A DNA stretch of 64,000 bases, taken from contig CALEDQ010000008.1 in the NCBI GenBank assembly GCA_937949615.1, forward strand, positions 682,001 through 746,000. The letters run 5' to 3'. Under the pieces are notes generated by a model. The model was not told the origin of the DNA. It saw nothing but the letters and a program-made list of their open reading frames with translations, and ran no database searches. A program made the translations under genes and the position numbers. Position 1 is the stretch's first letter, and the number at the start of each line of letters is the position of its first letter. Positions 26,772 to 37,700 of the stretch are shown piece by piece. The stretch is from an uncultured bacterium. Lineage in GTDB: Bacteria; Muiribacteriota; Ozemobacteria; Ozemobacterales; Ozemobacteraceae.

Positions 26772-28770
26772 CTTCTGCTCCTATGGTTTCATAATCATAA
26801 CCGGCGCCTTTAACCGGGCTTCCTGAAGACGGCTTATAGTTGAAGTCTTCGTTCAACTGGCTGGCAAACGGGTCGCCGCCCTGCAGGCCGGGGCCGGCAA
26901 GTTCGGTAAAACTGAGATCGCCAGAATAGCCGGTCAGAGCCGTGCCATCAGAGTTGGCATATTTGCGGTTGCCGGCGGCGTTCCAGATGCCATTGTTCTG
27001 AATAAACTGGGTATTTGTTGCAGTAGAAGGGTTATATGGCACACTACCGCTGTACATAATGCCAACCCCATTGCGACTGTTGTCAGCAAGAACGAGATTG
27101 CTCCTGACCACCGCCTGGGCAGTCTCTTTGATTTCGATGCCAACATTGGCCTGAACCGTGTTGCGACGCACTTCATCTTTGCCGCGGCAGATGATGCCAA
27201 TGCCGCCCGAACCATAACCAATTACGTTATATCTGGCCTTTGAAGCTGTTTCAGTATTACCGAGATCGATACCACAGGCACCCGAAAGACCGATACGGTT
27301 GCGTTCGATTTCGGCCAGTTTGTTGCCGCGGCAGATGATGCTGTTTATACATCTGCTGATCTGACAGTCGAGAATCTGAACCTTAACCTGATTGTTCTGC
27401 AGATCGATGCCAGAACCGCAGGTCTCGATAGTCAGGCTGCGAAAAGCCTGGTCACGTCTAGCTGAGGTCATCTTAACCGCCGCCAGCCGGCAGCTGTTGA
27501 AAGACGACTCTTTAACCTCCGGCAGACCGGCCACGCCGTTGATGCCGTTTTGTGCATACGAAAGGCGCAGACCTTTGATCAGACTGGCCCCGAGATCTGA
27601 GACATTTTCGAAGGTAATGCCGTTCCAGTCGCCCGGTTGCGGGGAAACTGCCGACGAAGTCATGGTGACCGGCTGCAGTGAAGTGCCCTGAACCATTAAA
27701 GTGCCCTGAACACTGATATCGATAAGGTCATCGGCAGAATCAGCATCCCACTGATCGCCTTTTGCAACCGCGACGGTAACCCCTTTGTCGAGAATCAGAC
27801 TGGCATTGGCCGCAATCGTGAGATCACCGGTGAGATAATAGGGTGATTCCTGACTTGTCCAGACAGCGTTGGTGGTCATGACACCAGGCATCACAAATGC
27901 TTCGGTATTTGAGGGTGAAGATTCGTCACCAGACCCTGAAAGTCTGGTAACCCGGTAATAATATTTGCTGCCGGCCAGAACATCGTTATCAATATAAGTA
28001 TTCTGGTTAGTCACCGTTCCAAGGCGGTTGAAGGGCCCCTGGGCCGTGTTCGATTTATAAACTGCAAACCCGGCAAAATCAGCACCGGAGTCAGAATTCC
28101 AGTTAAGTACGATCGCATTGCTGTTGGCAGCTTTGCTGAGCTTCAGACCCACCGGTGGTTCACCACGTGTGGTGATGAGAGTGTTGAAAGTCTTTATTTC
28201 TGATTCAAGCCGTCGGCCGGTTTTGTCGGTGGCAACGCATTTGAATCTATAACTTGAAGCCGGATTCAGACCGGTCAAATCATACTGATGCAGAAAAATC
28301 AGCTCGGCATCAGTCGGAGTGGTTTTGTCGAAAAGGGCGTTAACTCCATAGCTGACGCTGGCCCGCGCCTGAAATTTTGTATAGAAGGTTATTATCGCCC
28401 GGCTCGAAGTAATTCCGCTGACCTGAATGTCATAGATTTCACTGTCAGCCGGCAGAGCGAAATTAACCCCCGAAACCGTCTCGCCGCTTACCACATCGAT
28501 ATTTTGTGTCTGCGTCTGATAGTTCTCGCGGGCAGCAGTGATTTCTGTAAGCTGCGGGGTCAGCGAAGTCAGGGCCCACTTGCCGTAAACATCAGAAAAT
28601 GTCGAGGCTTCGGTGGTATAAACCTTGACCGCGCTCAACGGGTTTCCTGACGAATCGGTGACAAGACCCGTAATACTGCCACGTGCCGGCGAATCAGTAT
28701 TCATGCAGCCGGCATGTGACATGAGAGCAATAATCAATAAGAAAATGGCAATAAGTCTGATTTTTTTCAT
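26758..28770 (-). CDS. beta-helix lipoprotein, first of tandem trio
   Basis: A 670-residue lipoprotein, first transcribed of the three, with lipobox LMSHAGC. The regulatory-like beta sandwich (GSITGLVTDSSGNPLSAVKV) is followed by fibronectin-like regions (SSRAIITFYTKFQARASVSYG; LNWNSDSGADFAGFAVYKS) and a beta-helix (about 310-600). The end contains YKPSSGSPVKGAGYDYETIG, the usual terminal motif of these helices. The N-terminal thirds differ between paralogues more than the overall architecture, so the duplications look old. No good promoter was recognised in the AT-rich leader (28771-28909). Confidence 0.82.
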   Translation of the reverse strand: MKKIRLIAIFLLIIALMSHAGCMNTDSPARGSITGLVTDSSGNPLSAVKVYTTEASTFSDVYGKWALTSLTPQLTEITAARENYQTQTQNIDVVSGETVSGVNFALPADSEIYDIQVSGITSSRAIITFYTKFQARASVSYGVNALFDKTTPTDAELIFLHQYDLTGLNPASSYRFKCVATDKTGRRLESEIKTFNTLITTRGEPPVGLKLSKAANSNAIVLNWNSDSGADFAGFAVYKSNTAQGPFNRLGTVTNQNTYIDNDVLAGSKYYYRVTRLSGSGDESSPSNTEAFVMPGVMTTNAVWTSQESPYYLTGDLTIAANASLILDKGVTVAVAKGDQWDADSADDLIDISVQGTLMVQGTSLQPVTMTSSAVSPQPGDWNGITFENVSDLGASLIKGLRLSYAQNGINGVAGLPEVKESSFNSCRLAAVKMTSARRDQAFRSLTIETCGSGIDLQNNQVKVQILDCQISRCINSIICRGNKLAEIERNRIGLSGACGIDLGNTETASKARYNVIGYGSGGIGIICRGKDEVRRNTVQANVGIEIKETAQAVVRSNLVLADNSRNGVGIMYSGSVPYNPSTATNTQFIQNNGIWNAAGNRKYANSDGTALTGYSGDLSFTELAGPGLQGGDPFASQLNEDFNYKPSSGSPVKGAGYDYETIGAEDVPD

Positions 28771-28852
28771 TCAGACATACTTTTCGGTATTTTTTACACT
28801 AAACCTTAGAAACAAAAGATTGAAAGAAAAGGGTGATTAGAGTTACATTCTT

Positions 28853-28883
28853 TTGATACGCACGCTTGTAATTCGAGCATAAT
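28853..28883 (+). promoter_or_regulatory. possible promoter for aminotransferase-dut-dapB
   Basis: TTGATA (28853-28858) and CATAAT (28878-28883) are 19 bp apart, about 27 nt before the ATG. The spacing is long. Confidence 0.3.
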
Positions 28884-28909
28884 AAAGAATTCCGGAAAGG
28901 AAACTGGTA

Positions 28910-30148
28910 ATGAAGAAGATTTCTGTCAGAGCCCGCGACATGCAGGCATCACCAATCCGCAAGCTCATCCCACTCGCCGTAGCAGCACGCAAGAAGGGCG
29001 TAAACGTCTTCCCGCTCAATATCGGCCAGCCCGATATTCCGACCCCGAAACCAATCCGGGATGCAATTCGCAATTTCGACCAGGAAGTTCTCGCCTACAG
29101 TCCGTCTCAGGGTGAAGATTTTCTCGTTGAAGCTTTTGCGGGTTATTATAAACAGAACAACATCGATATCGCCGCCGAAGATATCATCGTTACCACCGGT
29201 GGCAGCGAAGCCATCTTTTTTGCTTTTCTGTCGATCTGTGATGCCGGCGATGAAGTAATCGTCTTTGAACCATTCTACACCAACTATAACGGTATCGCCT
29301 TCGAAACCGGGGTCAAACTCAAAGCTCTGACCACCTATGCCGAAGACGGCTTTCAGCTGCCACCGGCAGCCGCCATCGAAAAAGCAATTACAGACCGCAC
29401 TCGCGCCATTCTCATCTGCAACCCCAACAACCCCACCGGCACGGTCTATTCACGCCAGACCCTCGAAGAACTTGCTGCCGTAGCCAAGAAGCACAATGTT
29501 TATGTAATCTCTGACGAAGTTTATCGCGAATTCACCTATGACGGCCTGCAGCACACTTCAATTCTGCAGATCCCAGGCATGGGTCAGCACGCGATTCTCA
29601 TCGACAGCATCTCTAAGCGCTATTCGGCCTGCGGGGCCCGCATTGGTCTTGTCGCCAGCCGCAATCGCGAAGTCATGGGCGCCTGCATGAAGTTTGCCCA
29701 GGCCCGCCTCAGCTCGCCAACCATCGAGCAATGGGGTGCCAGAGCCGGCATCCTGATGGACCCCTCTTATTTTCAGCCCATTCTCGACGAATATCAGCGC
29801 CGCCGTGACGCGGTAATGACCGGCCTGACCAAAATTCCCGACGTCGTCTGCAAAACTCCCACCGGAGCCTTCTATGTTATCGTAAAACTGCCGATAAAGA
29901 ATGCAGACCGCTTTGCGGCATGGCTGCTGACTGACTTCGTACACGAAGGCAATTCGGTTCTGGTAGCCCCGGCTGCCGGGTTTTATGTAAATCCGGGTCT
30001 GGGCCTCGATGAAATACGAATCAGCTATGTTCTCGAAGTCAGCAAGCTTGAAAAAGCCATGGATACCCTTGCGGTCGCAGTGAATCAGTTCCGGCGTCTC
30101 GAAGAAAAAGAAAACAAGCAGGAGAAATCTGCCTCTGCCAATGCCTGA
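28910..30148 (+). CDS. class I/II pyridoxal-phosphate aminotransferase
   Basis: A 412-residue fold-type I aminotransferase of the aspartate aminotransferase group. Motifs: NIGQPDIPTP near the start, TTGGSEAIFFAF (cofactor phosphate region), ICNPNNPTGTVYS, ISDEVYREFTYDG and the Schiff-base lysine in DSISKRYSACGARIG. The substrate is not certain, but location with dapB suggests amino-acid metabolism around aspartate/lysine. The ATG at 28910 has GGAAAGGAA upstream. The 3' end overlaps dut by 8 nt. The C-terminal tail is Lys/Glu-rich and dispensable-looking. Confidence 0.9.
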   Translation: MKKISVRARDMQASPIRKLIPLAVAARKKGVNVFPLNIGQPDIPTPKPIRDAIRNFDQEVLAYSPSQGEDFLVEAFAGYYKQNNIDIAAEDIIVTTGGSEAIFFAFLSICDAGDEVIVFEPFYTNYNGIAFETGVKLKALTTYAEDGFQLPPAAAIEKAITDRTRAILICNPNNPTGTVYSRQTLEELAAVAKKHNVYVISDEVYREFTYDGLQHTSILQIPGMGQHAILIDSISKRYSACGARIGLVASRNREVMGACMKFAQARLSSPTIEQWGARAGILMDPSYFQPILDEYQRRRDAVMTGLTKIPDVVCKTPTGAFYVIVKLPIKNADRFAAWLLTDFVHEGNSVLVAPAAGFYVNPGLGLDEIRISYVLEVSKLEKAMDTLAVAVNQFRRLEEKENKQEKSASANA

Positions 30149-30593
30149 ACAGACAAGACCGACCGTCGAAATTCAGGTTGAACAGGCCCCTGGAGTGGCC
30201 ATGCCCGCCATGGCCACTTCGGGTTCAGCCGGTTATGACCTTTGCGCCAGCCGGCACATGATAATACAGCCCCACAAATTCGCAATGGTCCCGACCGGCC
30301 TGCGCATAGCCATGCCGCACGGCCTTGAGGCACAGGTCAGACCGAGATCAGGCCTGGCAGCCAAACACGGGGTTACGGTGCTGAATGCTCCCGGCACCAT
30401 CGACAGCGATTATCGCGGCGAAATCTGTGTAATCCTGATCAATCACGGCGACAGTGAGTTTGTCATCGAACCGGGCATGCGTATTGCCCAGATGGTTTTT
30501 GCAAAAGTTACCGAGGTCGATTTTCGGGTCTGCAGCGAGCTGAGGTCTTCTGACCGGGGCGAGGGCGGGTTCGGATCAACCGGCGTCAGATAG
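30141..30593 (+). CDS. dut: dUTP diphosphatase
   Basis: A 150-residue trimeric dUTPase that keeps uracil out of DNA and supplies dUMP. All five motifs are present: SAGYDL, RPRSGLA, NAPGTIDSDYRGE, RIAQMVF and RGEGGFGSTG. It is coupled to the aminotransferase gene by an 8-nt overlap. The length is typical. Confidence 0.96.
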   Translation: MPEQTRPTVEIQVEQAPGVAMPAMATSGSAGYDLCASRHMIIQPHKFAMVPTGLRIAMPHGLEAQVRPRSGLAAKHGVTVLNAPGTIDSDYRGEICVILINHGDSEFVIEPGMRIAQMVFAKVTEVDFRVCSELRSSDRGEGGFGSTGVR

Positions 30594-30611
30594 TCTAAAA
30601 ACGAGGTAAAA

Positions 30612-31361
30612 ATGAAGCGAAAAAAAGTTGCAGTAATTGGTTGCGCAGGAAAAATGGGCCAGGTGGTCTGCAGATATCTGCTTTCTCACAACAACTACGA
30701 ACTCGCTGCCGGCATCGACAGCGGCCGCGCCGGCGATGATCTTGGTGCAGTTCTTGGTCTCGGCAGCACCGGCATCACCATTTCTTCAAATCTGCAGTCA
30801 ACCATTTCCGAGTCGCACATTGACATCGCTATCGATTTTACCACCCCTGATGCGGTTGTAGCCAATGCCGCAGTCTGTCTTCAGGCGAAGGTTCCGGTTC
30901 TGATCGGCACCACCGGTATCAGCCAGGAAGACCAGGTTAAACTCGACAATCTCGCGCAGAAAATGAATACCGCAGTCATGATCGTTCCGAATTTTGCTAT
31001 CGGAGCCATCCTGATGATGGATTTCGCCAGAAGAGCCGCCCGCTACATGAAACAGGTTGAAATCATCGAACTGCATCACCCGCAGAAACTCGACAAGCCC
31101 TCCGGCACTGCGATTAAAACCCGTCAGGGAATTCTTGACGAACTCGGTATAAATGATGAATCAGCCGCTGAGCAGGTTCCGATACACTCAGTCAGACTGC
31201 CGGGTCTGGTTGCCCACCAGGAAGTAATTTTTGGCGACATTGGGCAAACCCTCACCATCAGGCATGATTCACTGAACCGCGATTCATTTATGCCCGGAAT
31301 TGGCCTGGCGCTTGGGCAGATGCATTCGTTCACCGGTCTGAAAGTCGGTCTGGATCTGTAA
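30612..31361 (+). CDS. dapB: 4-hydroxy-tetrahydrodipicolinate reductase
   Basis: A 249-residue enzyme of the diaminopimelate/lysine pathway. The NAD(P)-binding Rossmann start is VIGCAGKMGQ. IGTTGIS is the nucleotide-loop region, and IIELHHPQKLDKPSGTAI is the substrate-binding signature with the catalytic His pair and Lys. GAGG precedes the ATG. Together with the upstream aminotransferase it ties the cluster to meso-DAP production for peptidoglycan. Confidence 0.95.
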   Translation: MKRKKVAVIGCAGKMGQVVCRYLLSHNNYELAAGIDSGRAGDDLGAVLGLGSTGITISSNLQSTISESHIDIAIDFTTPDAVVANAAVCLQAKVPVLIGTTGISQEDQVKLDNLAQKMNTAVMIVPNFAIGAILMMDFARRAARYMKQVEIIELHHPQKLDKPSGTAIKTRQGILDELGINDESAAEQVPIHSVRLPGLVAHQEVIFGDIGQTLTIRHDSLNRDSFMPGIGLALGQMHSFTGLKVGLDL

Positions 31362-31439
31362 AAATTTTCCTGTTAAAGCCTGCGAAGAATTGTGTCGATA
31401 GTTCCTCAGGAACATAAAAAGTTCAAAGGAGGCGCAAAC

Positions 31440-31679
31440 ATGATTCTTCCGAATACCCCGCTCTATCAGGCAAAGACCGATGCCGAATTCCGTATCAGAA
31501 TGATCCAGCACATCAAAACCGCATACAAAGACATTCTGGGAAAAGACGCCAATCTGCTCGATCTGCCCAATGGTCTCGAAATCGTTCAGGCAAAGATTCA
31601 GCAGAGACTGTATGACATGAGCAACGGTCAGATCAATCTCTTCAGAGATGAAGATCGCCGCGAACAGCTCGCTGCCTGA
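31440..31679 (+). CDS. small helical protein of unknown function (79 aa)
   Basis: I do not recognise this protein. It is predicted mostly helical and cytoplasmic, with no signal peptide or membrane segment; the ending is GQINLFRDEDRREQLAA. The start at 31440 is supported by a strong AAAGGAGG site 7 nt upstream; a longer frame from 31392 ignores this signal. A strong ribosome site and dedicated terminator suggest real and possibly abundant expression. It follows dapB by 78 nt. Confidence 0.7.
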   Translation: MILPNTPLYQAKTDAEFRIRMIQHIKTAYKDILGKDANLLDLPNGLEIVQAKIQQRLYDMSNGQINLFRDEDRREQLAA

Positions 31680-31719
31680 TGCCCTGAAAACAAGTTTCAT
31701 CCCCCCTGTAAAGAAAATG

Positions 31720-31753
31720 CCCCGGAGCCAATGGCTTCGGGGGTTTTCTTTTT
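31720..31753. terminator. bidirectional intrinsic terminator
   Basis: CCCCGGAGCC (31720-31729) pairs with GGCTTCGGGG (31733-31742) with one G-U pair. T-tracts are found on both strands (TTTTCTTTTT to 31753; TTTTCTTT on the minus side). It serves the small helical gene and the convergent P-ATPase gene. Confidence 0.85.
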
Positions 31754-31768
31754 ACGCAGTCAAAAAAG

Positions 31769-34747
31769 TCAGTCGGTTTCGAAAGGGTTATGGTCGTTGG
31801 TTCCGGCTGCATGAGCCCGGTCGGCAGTGAACAGTCTGACGAATTCGCCAGCCCAGAGAACCAGTGAAGTGCTGGCGATAATGATCAGCCACGTGGCAAG
31901 ATCGAGCGGTTCAGTTCTGAACATGCTCCGACCATACTGAACGATCAGAAACTGACCAAGAATGATGGTCGGGAGAATAAAGATAAAACCCTTGTTCTCG
32001 GTTATACGATTGAATGCTGATTTTTTAAGCCCCAGAGCCCTGGCATTGAACATGTTCCAGACCTGCAGCATAACGAACACCGTGAAAAAGATCGAGAGTT
32101 CACGCACGCTGACATCGCCATCCTGCTGAAAATACTTGAGCAGACCGATGAGCACCAGGTAAAAAACCGCCCCCACCCCAAAAATATGTGTATACATCGG
32201 CCGGGAAACGATAAAGTCGTCGGGGCGTCTCGGGGTGCGGCTCATAACTTTCCAGTGCGGGGGTTCGGTTGCCAGCGCCAGAGCCGCGAAAGTATCCATA
32301 ATCAGGTTAACCCAGAGCATCTGCACAACCGTCAGCGGCATTTTTATGCCAATAAAAGGGCCGGTCAGGGCGACAGCAAGTGCCACCACGTTGATGGTCA
32401 GCTGAAACATGACAAAGCGTTGAATATTTTCATAGAGAGAGCGCCCCCACATGATGCCCTTAACCACGCTGGGAAACGAATCGTCGAGAAGAATGATATC
32501 GCTGGCTTCCTTGGCAACTGAAGTGCCGGTTTTGCCCATGGCCAGACCGACATTGGCATGGTTCAAAGCGGGCGCGTCATTGGTTCCGTCGCCGGTGACC
32601 GCCACGACATGATCACGCTGCTGCAGCAGTTTAACCATTTTCATCTTATCTGCCGGCCTGGCTCGCGACATTATCTTGATTTTTTCGACAGCTGCAAGCG
32701 CCTCTTTGTCATTGAGAGCCTGAAAATCGCTGCCGGTAATATGAACCTGGTTCTGCACATCGCCCTGATCGAGCAAGCCGATCTGATTTGCTATTTCCCA
32801 GGCGGTGTTTGAATTGTCGCCGGTAATCACCTTGACCTGTACACCGGCGCTGCGGCAGACATTGAGAGCCATCGGCACATCGGGCCTTATCGGGTCGGCA
32901 ATGGCAACAAAGCCGAGCCAGGTCAGATTCTGAGCTATATTATGCAGATCGCCGTCAGGTGCACGATCGAAACCTCGCAAAAACGCAAATCCCAGGGTTC
33001 GCATACCTCTGGCCTGCTGATTGCGCAACTCTTCACTGATCTTTGCCGAAAAGATACCGATCGCCTGGAGTCCTTTATCGGTAAGAATTTCAGAGCATTT
33101 AGTCAGAACCAGCTCCGGAGCACCTTTAAAATACATGATTTTTTCTTTGCCAGCGCCAGAAAGCCCATAAGAAGCCATCATCTTGCGCTCGGTCGAGAAA
33201 GTCCACTGTTTTTCAAGCGAAAAAGCTTCGCGCAACGCCAGATAGTCGATACCAGAGTCTTCAAGCCACAGCAGGGTTGCCCCTTCAGTCGGATTGCCGA
33301 GAGTTGTAACCGACTCACCCGGTTTGCGCGAAATATTTGCGGTACTGTTGGCGGCCATAGCTTCGGCGATGATTTTTTCGATATCACTTGCCATATCCCG
33401 GTTCAGACGTGAACCCTTCAACGCCGGAAAATGCACCGAGCTCATGACCATGCGATTCTGAGTCAGGGTTCCGGTTTTATCTGAGCAGATAACCGTAGCT
33501 GCACCTATGGTTTCGCAGGCATGCATACGCCGCACCAGATTGTTGGCAGCGGTCATTTTGCGCATGCTGTAGGCAAGACTCAGAGTAACGCTCATCGGCA
33601 GTCCCTCTGGCACAGCAACAACGATGATGGTTACAGCAATCATGAAGAATTTGAGAAATTCACTGACTGCTTCACCGGTAAGCCACAGCGAGGGTTCTTC
33701 GGGTAAAAAGCCGGTCAAGATACCGGTAAGCGTACAAAGCCCACCAAACACGACCCCGGAAGAGACCACCTTAACCCATGATTTAAGATCAGAGCGGGTT
33801 ATTATCTTAGGCAGGTGCAGATCGCGGCCGGCAAATTCAAAGCCGTCGGCCAGAATCGGCAGCCAGACCTTCGCCAGCGAAATCATGGCACTGAACATCA
33901 GAATCAGCGCAAAACCCCATTGCGAAGAGGTCAAAGTCAGCTCACCGACTGCATAATCACGGACAACAAGGGCAGTAAATGTAAGAAAAGCTATCGAAAA
34001 ACCGACCACCCCGATCAGCTTGCTGAGTCGATCGAGCTGGCGGTTGAGCGGCGTTTCCTCATCACTGTCTTCTCCGGCTGCTCTGGCGGCTTTGCCGATC
34101 TCAGTAGCGTCACCGACTGCAGTAACCAGCATTTTACCATGGCCATCATTGACCATCGTACTCCGCAGAAGCACATCAGCAGGGTATGCAGCCTCGTGTT
34201 CCGCCTGAAATGAGGCTGAGTCAGCTGCATATTTTGTGGCAGGCATCGATTCGCCCGTAAGTTTGGCCTCATCGACCTGCAGCGAAATGGATTCGATAAC
34301 CCTGCCGTCAGCTGGAATCTCTTCACCCGGCTCAAGCAGCACGACATCACCAACGACGATATCTTTTATCGGCACTGTGGTGAAAGCGCCATCGCGAATA
34401 ACATTAACCGGCGCCTCGTCAGAAACCTGATTCAGAATGTCGAATTCTTTGCCGGCTTTGTATTCGTTGAGAAAAGCAAGGGTTGTGGCCAGAAGAATGG
34501 CAATTATGATGCCGATGCCTTCGAAATATTCGCCATTGATGAATCCGACAAGAATGGCAATGAATGCGGCAATCATCAGAATTCTAATTATCGGGTCATC
34601 GAATTTTTCGAGAAGAAGCCGCCACCATGGCTCACGTTCGGGCGGGGTAAGTATATTTGCGCCGAATTTGCGCCGATTCTCAACGACCTGCAACGATGTC
34701 AGGCCTTTGAGAGAATTGTTGTTTGTCTGCCCGGCGTCAGCCGTCAT
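31769..34747 (-). CDS. calcium-type P-type ATPase (P2)
   Basis: A 992-residue cation pump with an N-terminal cation-ATPase domain (NNNSLKGL...), the actuator motif LTGESMP and the ion-site motif VAVPEGLP in M4. The phosphorylation site is CSDKTGTLTQNRM and the hinge is TGDGTNDAPAL. A C-terminal domain brings about ten transmembrane helices in total. The PEGL motif and overall order match P2B/PMCA-like bacterial calcium ATPases. Unusual is the roughly 110-residue stretch between M3 and M4, which contains extra hydrophobic segments (from TSSQWGFALI to LTGEAVSEF). The ribosome site GGAG is 7 nt upstream. It follows the adenylate cyclase gene by 50 nt. Confidence 0.93.
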   Translation of the reverse strand: MTADAGQTNNNSLKGLTSLQVVENRRKFGANILTPPEREPWWRLLLEKFDDPIIRILMIAAFIAILVGFINGEYFEGIGIIIAILLATTLAFLNEYKAGKEFDILNQVSDEAPVNVIRDGAFTTVPIKDIVVGDVVLLEPGEEIPADGRVIESISLQVDEAKLTGESMPATKYAADSASFQAEHEAAYPADVLLRSTMVNDGHGKMLVTAVGDATEIGKAARAAGEDSDEETPLNRQLDRLSKLIGVVGFSIAFLTFTALVVRDYAVGELTLTSSQWGFALILMFSAMISLAKVWLPILADGFEFAGRDLHLPKIITRSDLKSWVKVVSSGVVFGGLCTLTGILTGFLPEEPSLWLTGEAVSEFLKFFMIAVTIIVVAVPEGLPMSVTLSLAYSMRKMTAANNLVRRMHACETIGAATVICSDKTGTLTQNRMVMSSVHFPALKGSRLNRDMASDIEKIIAEAMAANSTANISRKPGESVTTLGNPTEGATLLWLEDSGIDYLALREAFSLEKQWTFSTERKMMASYGLSGAGKEKIMYFKGAPELVLTKCSEILTDKGLQAIGIFSAKISEELRNQQARGMRTLGFAFLRGFDRAPDGDLHNIAQNLTWLGFVAIADPIRPDVPMALNVCRSAGVQVKVITGDNSNTAWEIANQIGLLDQGDVQNQVHITGSDFQALNDKEALAAVEKIKIMSRARPADKMKMVKLLQQRDHVVAVTGDGTNDAPALNHANVGLAMGKTGTSVAKEASDIILLDDSFPSVVKGIMWGRSLYENIQRFVMFQLTINVVALAVALTGPFIGIKMPLTVVQMLWVNLIMDTFAALALATEPPHWKVMSRTPRRPDDFIVSRPMYTHIFGVGAVFYLVLIGLLKYFQQDGDVSVRELSIFFTVFVMLQVWNMFNARALGLKKSAFNRITENKGFIFILPTIILGQFLIVQYGRSMFRTEPLDLATWLIIIASTSLVLWAGEFVRLFTADRAHAAGTNDHNPFETD

Positions 34748-34797
34748 TTTATTTCTCCATAAAAATAAGAAAATGCAGAAAATTTTTGGAAAGGCGG

Positions 34798-37700
34798 TTA
34801 ATTATATCCCTTCAGACGAATAACTTCAAACATTTCGACTGCCGAGGTCTTGCCTTTAACGGCTGTTTCCGAAAGTTGTTCGACTTCTATCGCCTGTTCG
34901 ACAAGGTCTAGAGTCGAACGGCTGATGATTACACAAGTATGCCTGCCCAGCTTGCTCATACCCTCAAGACGGGAGGCAACGTTTACGGTATCACCGATTA
35001 CGGTTCTGTCCATGCGGCCGGGCGAACCGATGTTACCGGCGATTACATCACCTGAATTTATGCCCACTCCGATTTTAATGGCAAACAGACCATGACTGAG
35101 GCGCTGCTGATTGAATTTATCGAGAGCATCCATCATTTCGAGCGCACATTTTACAGCATTAAGAGCGTAATCTGCCGGATTCTCTCCGGCTGGCGGAATA
35201 AACTGGGCCATAATTGCATCGCCAATGAATTTATCGATATCACCACCGAATTTTTCGACCACTTCGTTCATGGCGGCAAAATATTCGTTAAGAAGACTGA
35301 CAACGTCCTCGGCAGAATTCGATTCTGAAATTGTTGTGAAGCTGCGGATATCCGAAAAAAGAATGGTCGCCGGCACTTTTTTACCGCCCATCTGCCGGTC
35401 TTCTCCCTTAACAACCGCATCGACAGCAGAACGCGACAGATAGCGAGTCATGCGTTCGCGCTCGTCGAGCCCCTGATTCATTTTATTGAAAGCCTGCGCC
35501 AGCTCGACAATTTCATCTTGCCCGGGCAGAAGCACTTCGGTCTGGTAATTTCCGCTTTCAACTTCTTCAACACCCCGGCGCAGGAGAACAACCGGTTCGA
35601 TCAATGAACGGGCCATAATACGCGCCAGAACCATTACAACAGCAAGAGAAACCAGAATTGACACAAAAATAAACTGCCAGAGAAATCTGAGTTCCTGTTC
35701 AATTTCGGCATAATTGAACAGTGCAACCACCGTCTGCTGCTCGACACTGATTGGCCTGAAACTGTAAAACAGGCATTCTCGACCGCCTGTTTCGAGAGTA
35801 ATCTTTTCTTTGACGCTGTTGCCATTCAAGCGGGTAGTTTCTGACAGGCGCCCGAGCCTCACAGAATCTGGACTGTCTGAAATATAATCGAACCATGGAT
35901 CAGCCAGCGGAGTATCGTAAAAATAATGTGAAGTGCCGCAGTCGTTCTCACCAAAATATAATTGAATGCGATTTTTAAACTTCGGCTGGCTACAGATCTT
36001 TTCGATCATCATGCGCAGATACATTCTTTCAAAATGCGCGTCGCGCAACAGCATGACCATAATGAAAGTTTCACCGGGGAAGTTTCTTGAAACGAACTGC
36101 CCGATGTAAAAAATACTGCTGCGACCGCTGAATTTCATTTCAAAGGCACGATTTTCGCGGGCGTTAAGAATCGCCCTTATTTCTTCAAGGTTTGAGCCGC
36201 CGGTTGCCTCTACCACCAGGTCCATCAGGCTTACGTCAAGAACTTTTCCTCTGGTCTGAAGTTTACCCGAAGCCCTGAGTTTAATTTTGGCAAGCGACTG
36301 CACAAGCGGCATAAGATTACTGCCTTCGCCTGTATCAAAATCCTGATCAGAGAACATGGTAACCAGCTCGGCATATGAGTTGAACAGGTAGGTATGAAGA
36401 ATGTTAACTTGGTCGCCATGCCTTCGCAGAATCTCATTTGCTTTATCTGTTCTGGCAAAACGCCCACTGCTGTCAAATTCGAGGTTCATCAGATCAGACC
36501 CGATTGCATCGGCAATCTTTTCAAGCTGCCGAAATGCATAACTCATGTTTTCATCGAGGTCCTTGCGTATCTGGTCAATTTCTTTGTAGGCATCGGCTTC
36601 AAAGGATTTCTGGCGATCCTGAAGCAGTTCAAAACCAAGCTGAAACACCGCCACTGCTGGCAAAAGAACGGCAAAAACAAACAACCCGGTAATCTGAAAG
36701 CGGATGCTGAAAGCCATACCATCGTTACGACGCCCCGAAAAGATTATCAGGAGCGGCAGGACCGCAATAAAAAGAAAAAACAGAGACAAAAAGAAAACTT
36801 TTCTTTCATACTGCATTATCAATGAGCGGGTGCCTGCAGCAGTAAGAATAATGAGGCCCTCGCCAGCACGCTTAACCGAGAACATTACCCCGCTGCGTTC
36901 ATAAAGTCCATCTGGCTGAGAAACGATCTGCTCTGCCCATTTTTTTCCGTCAGCAGCCGGAAACGGGTATGGAAGATGATGCTGCCGAGCCCGGGTTTCA
37001 GCAATCCAACCGATGGAGAGCCCTGAGCCTTCCCACTCTTGCGATTTTCTTCTGATGAGGGTTTGGAGGCCAAACAATTCTGGCAGTTCCGTTTCAATAA
37101 CAGCCAGAAAACCACCGGCGGTACGACGACTCGCATTCATATCGAATGTCTTTTCTGAATCCCAGAACATCATCAGCTTATTGCCCGCTGGATTGCCACA
37201 TTCAAGAAGGTCGCCAGAATATTTCAAGAAATTGCCCAGACCTGAAGCTTCTGTAAAATAGCGGTTAAGCATCGGAACATATTCAAGATAGTCAAAAGCA
37301 GCACCGTGCCGCTGGCCTTTAGGATTGACACTGCGTATGATAGATTCAGCAAGCTTCTGGTATACCCACTTGGGCTTCAACTGGTCGCTGTCTGGGCGCT
37401 CACGCATATCGAGCCCCCACTTAACAAGCTTCACACCCGGCAACAGCTTTTTCAGCCTGATTTCATAATGTTTTTGCAGGGCAGCCAAAGCTGATTCACT
37501 TATTTTCAGCCCATCGATCAGGTGTGGATGGCAACCGAATGCAAAGTCTTCAAGTAACTGTCTGAAAAAAGCGGCACTCTTTAAGGGTTCGTTGTATTTC
37601 TGGGTGAAATCTCTCAGAAGTTCTCTGACCTGAACAGACTTTCTGGCCTCAAAAGCCAGTCTGCTGGCAAGTTTTTCGACCTCCTGAGCTATTTCATTGC

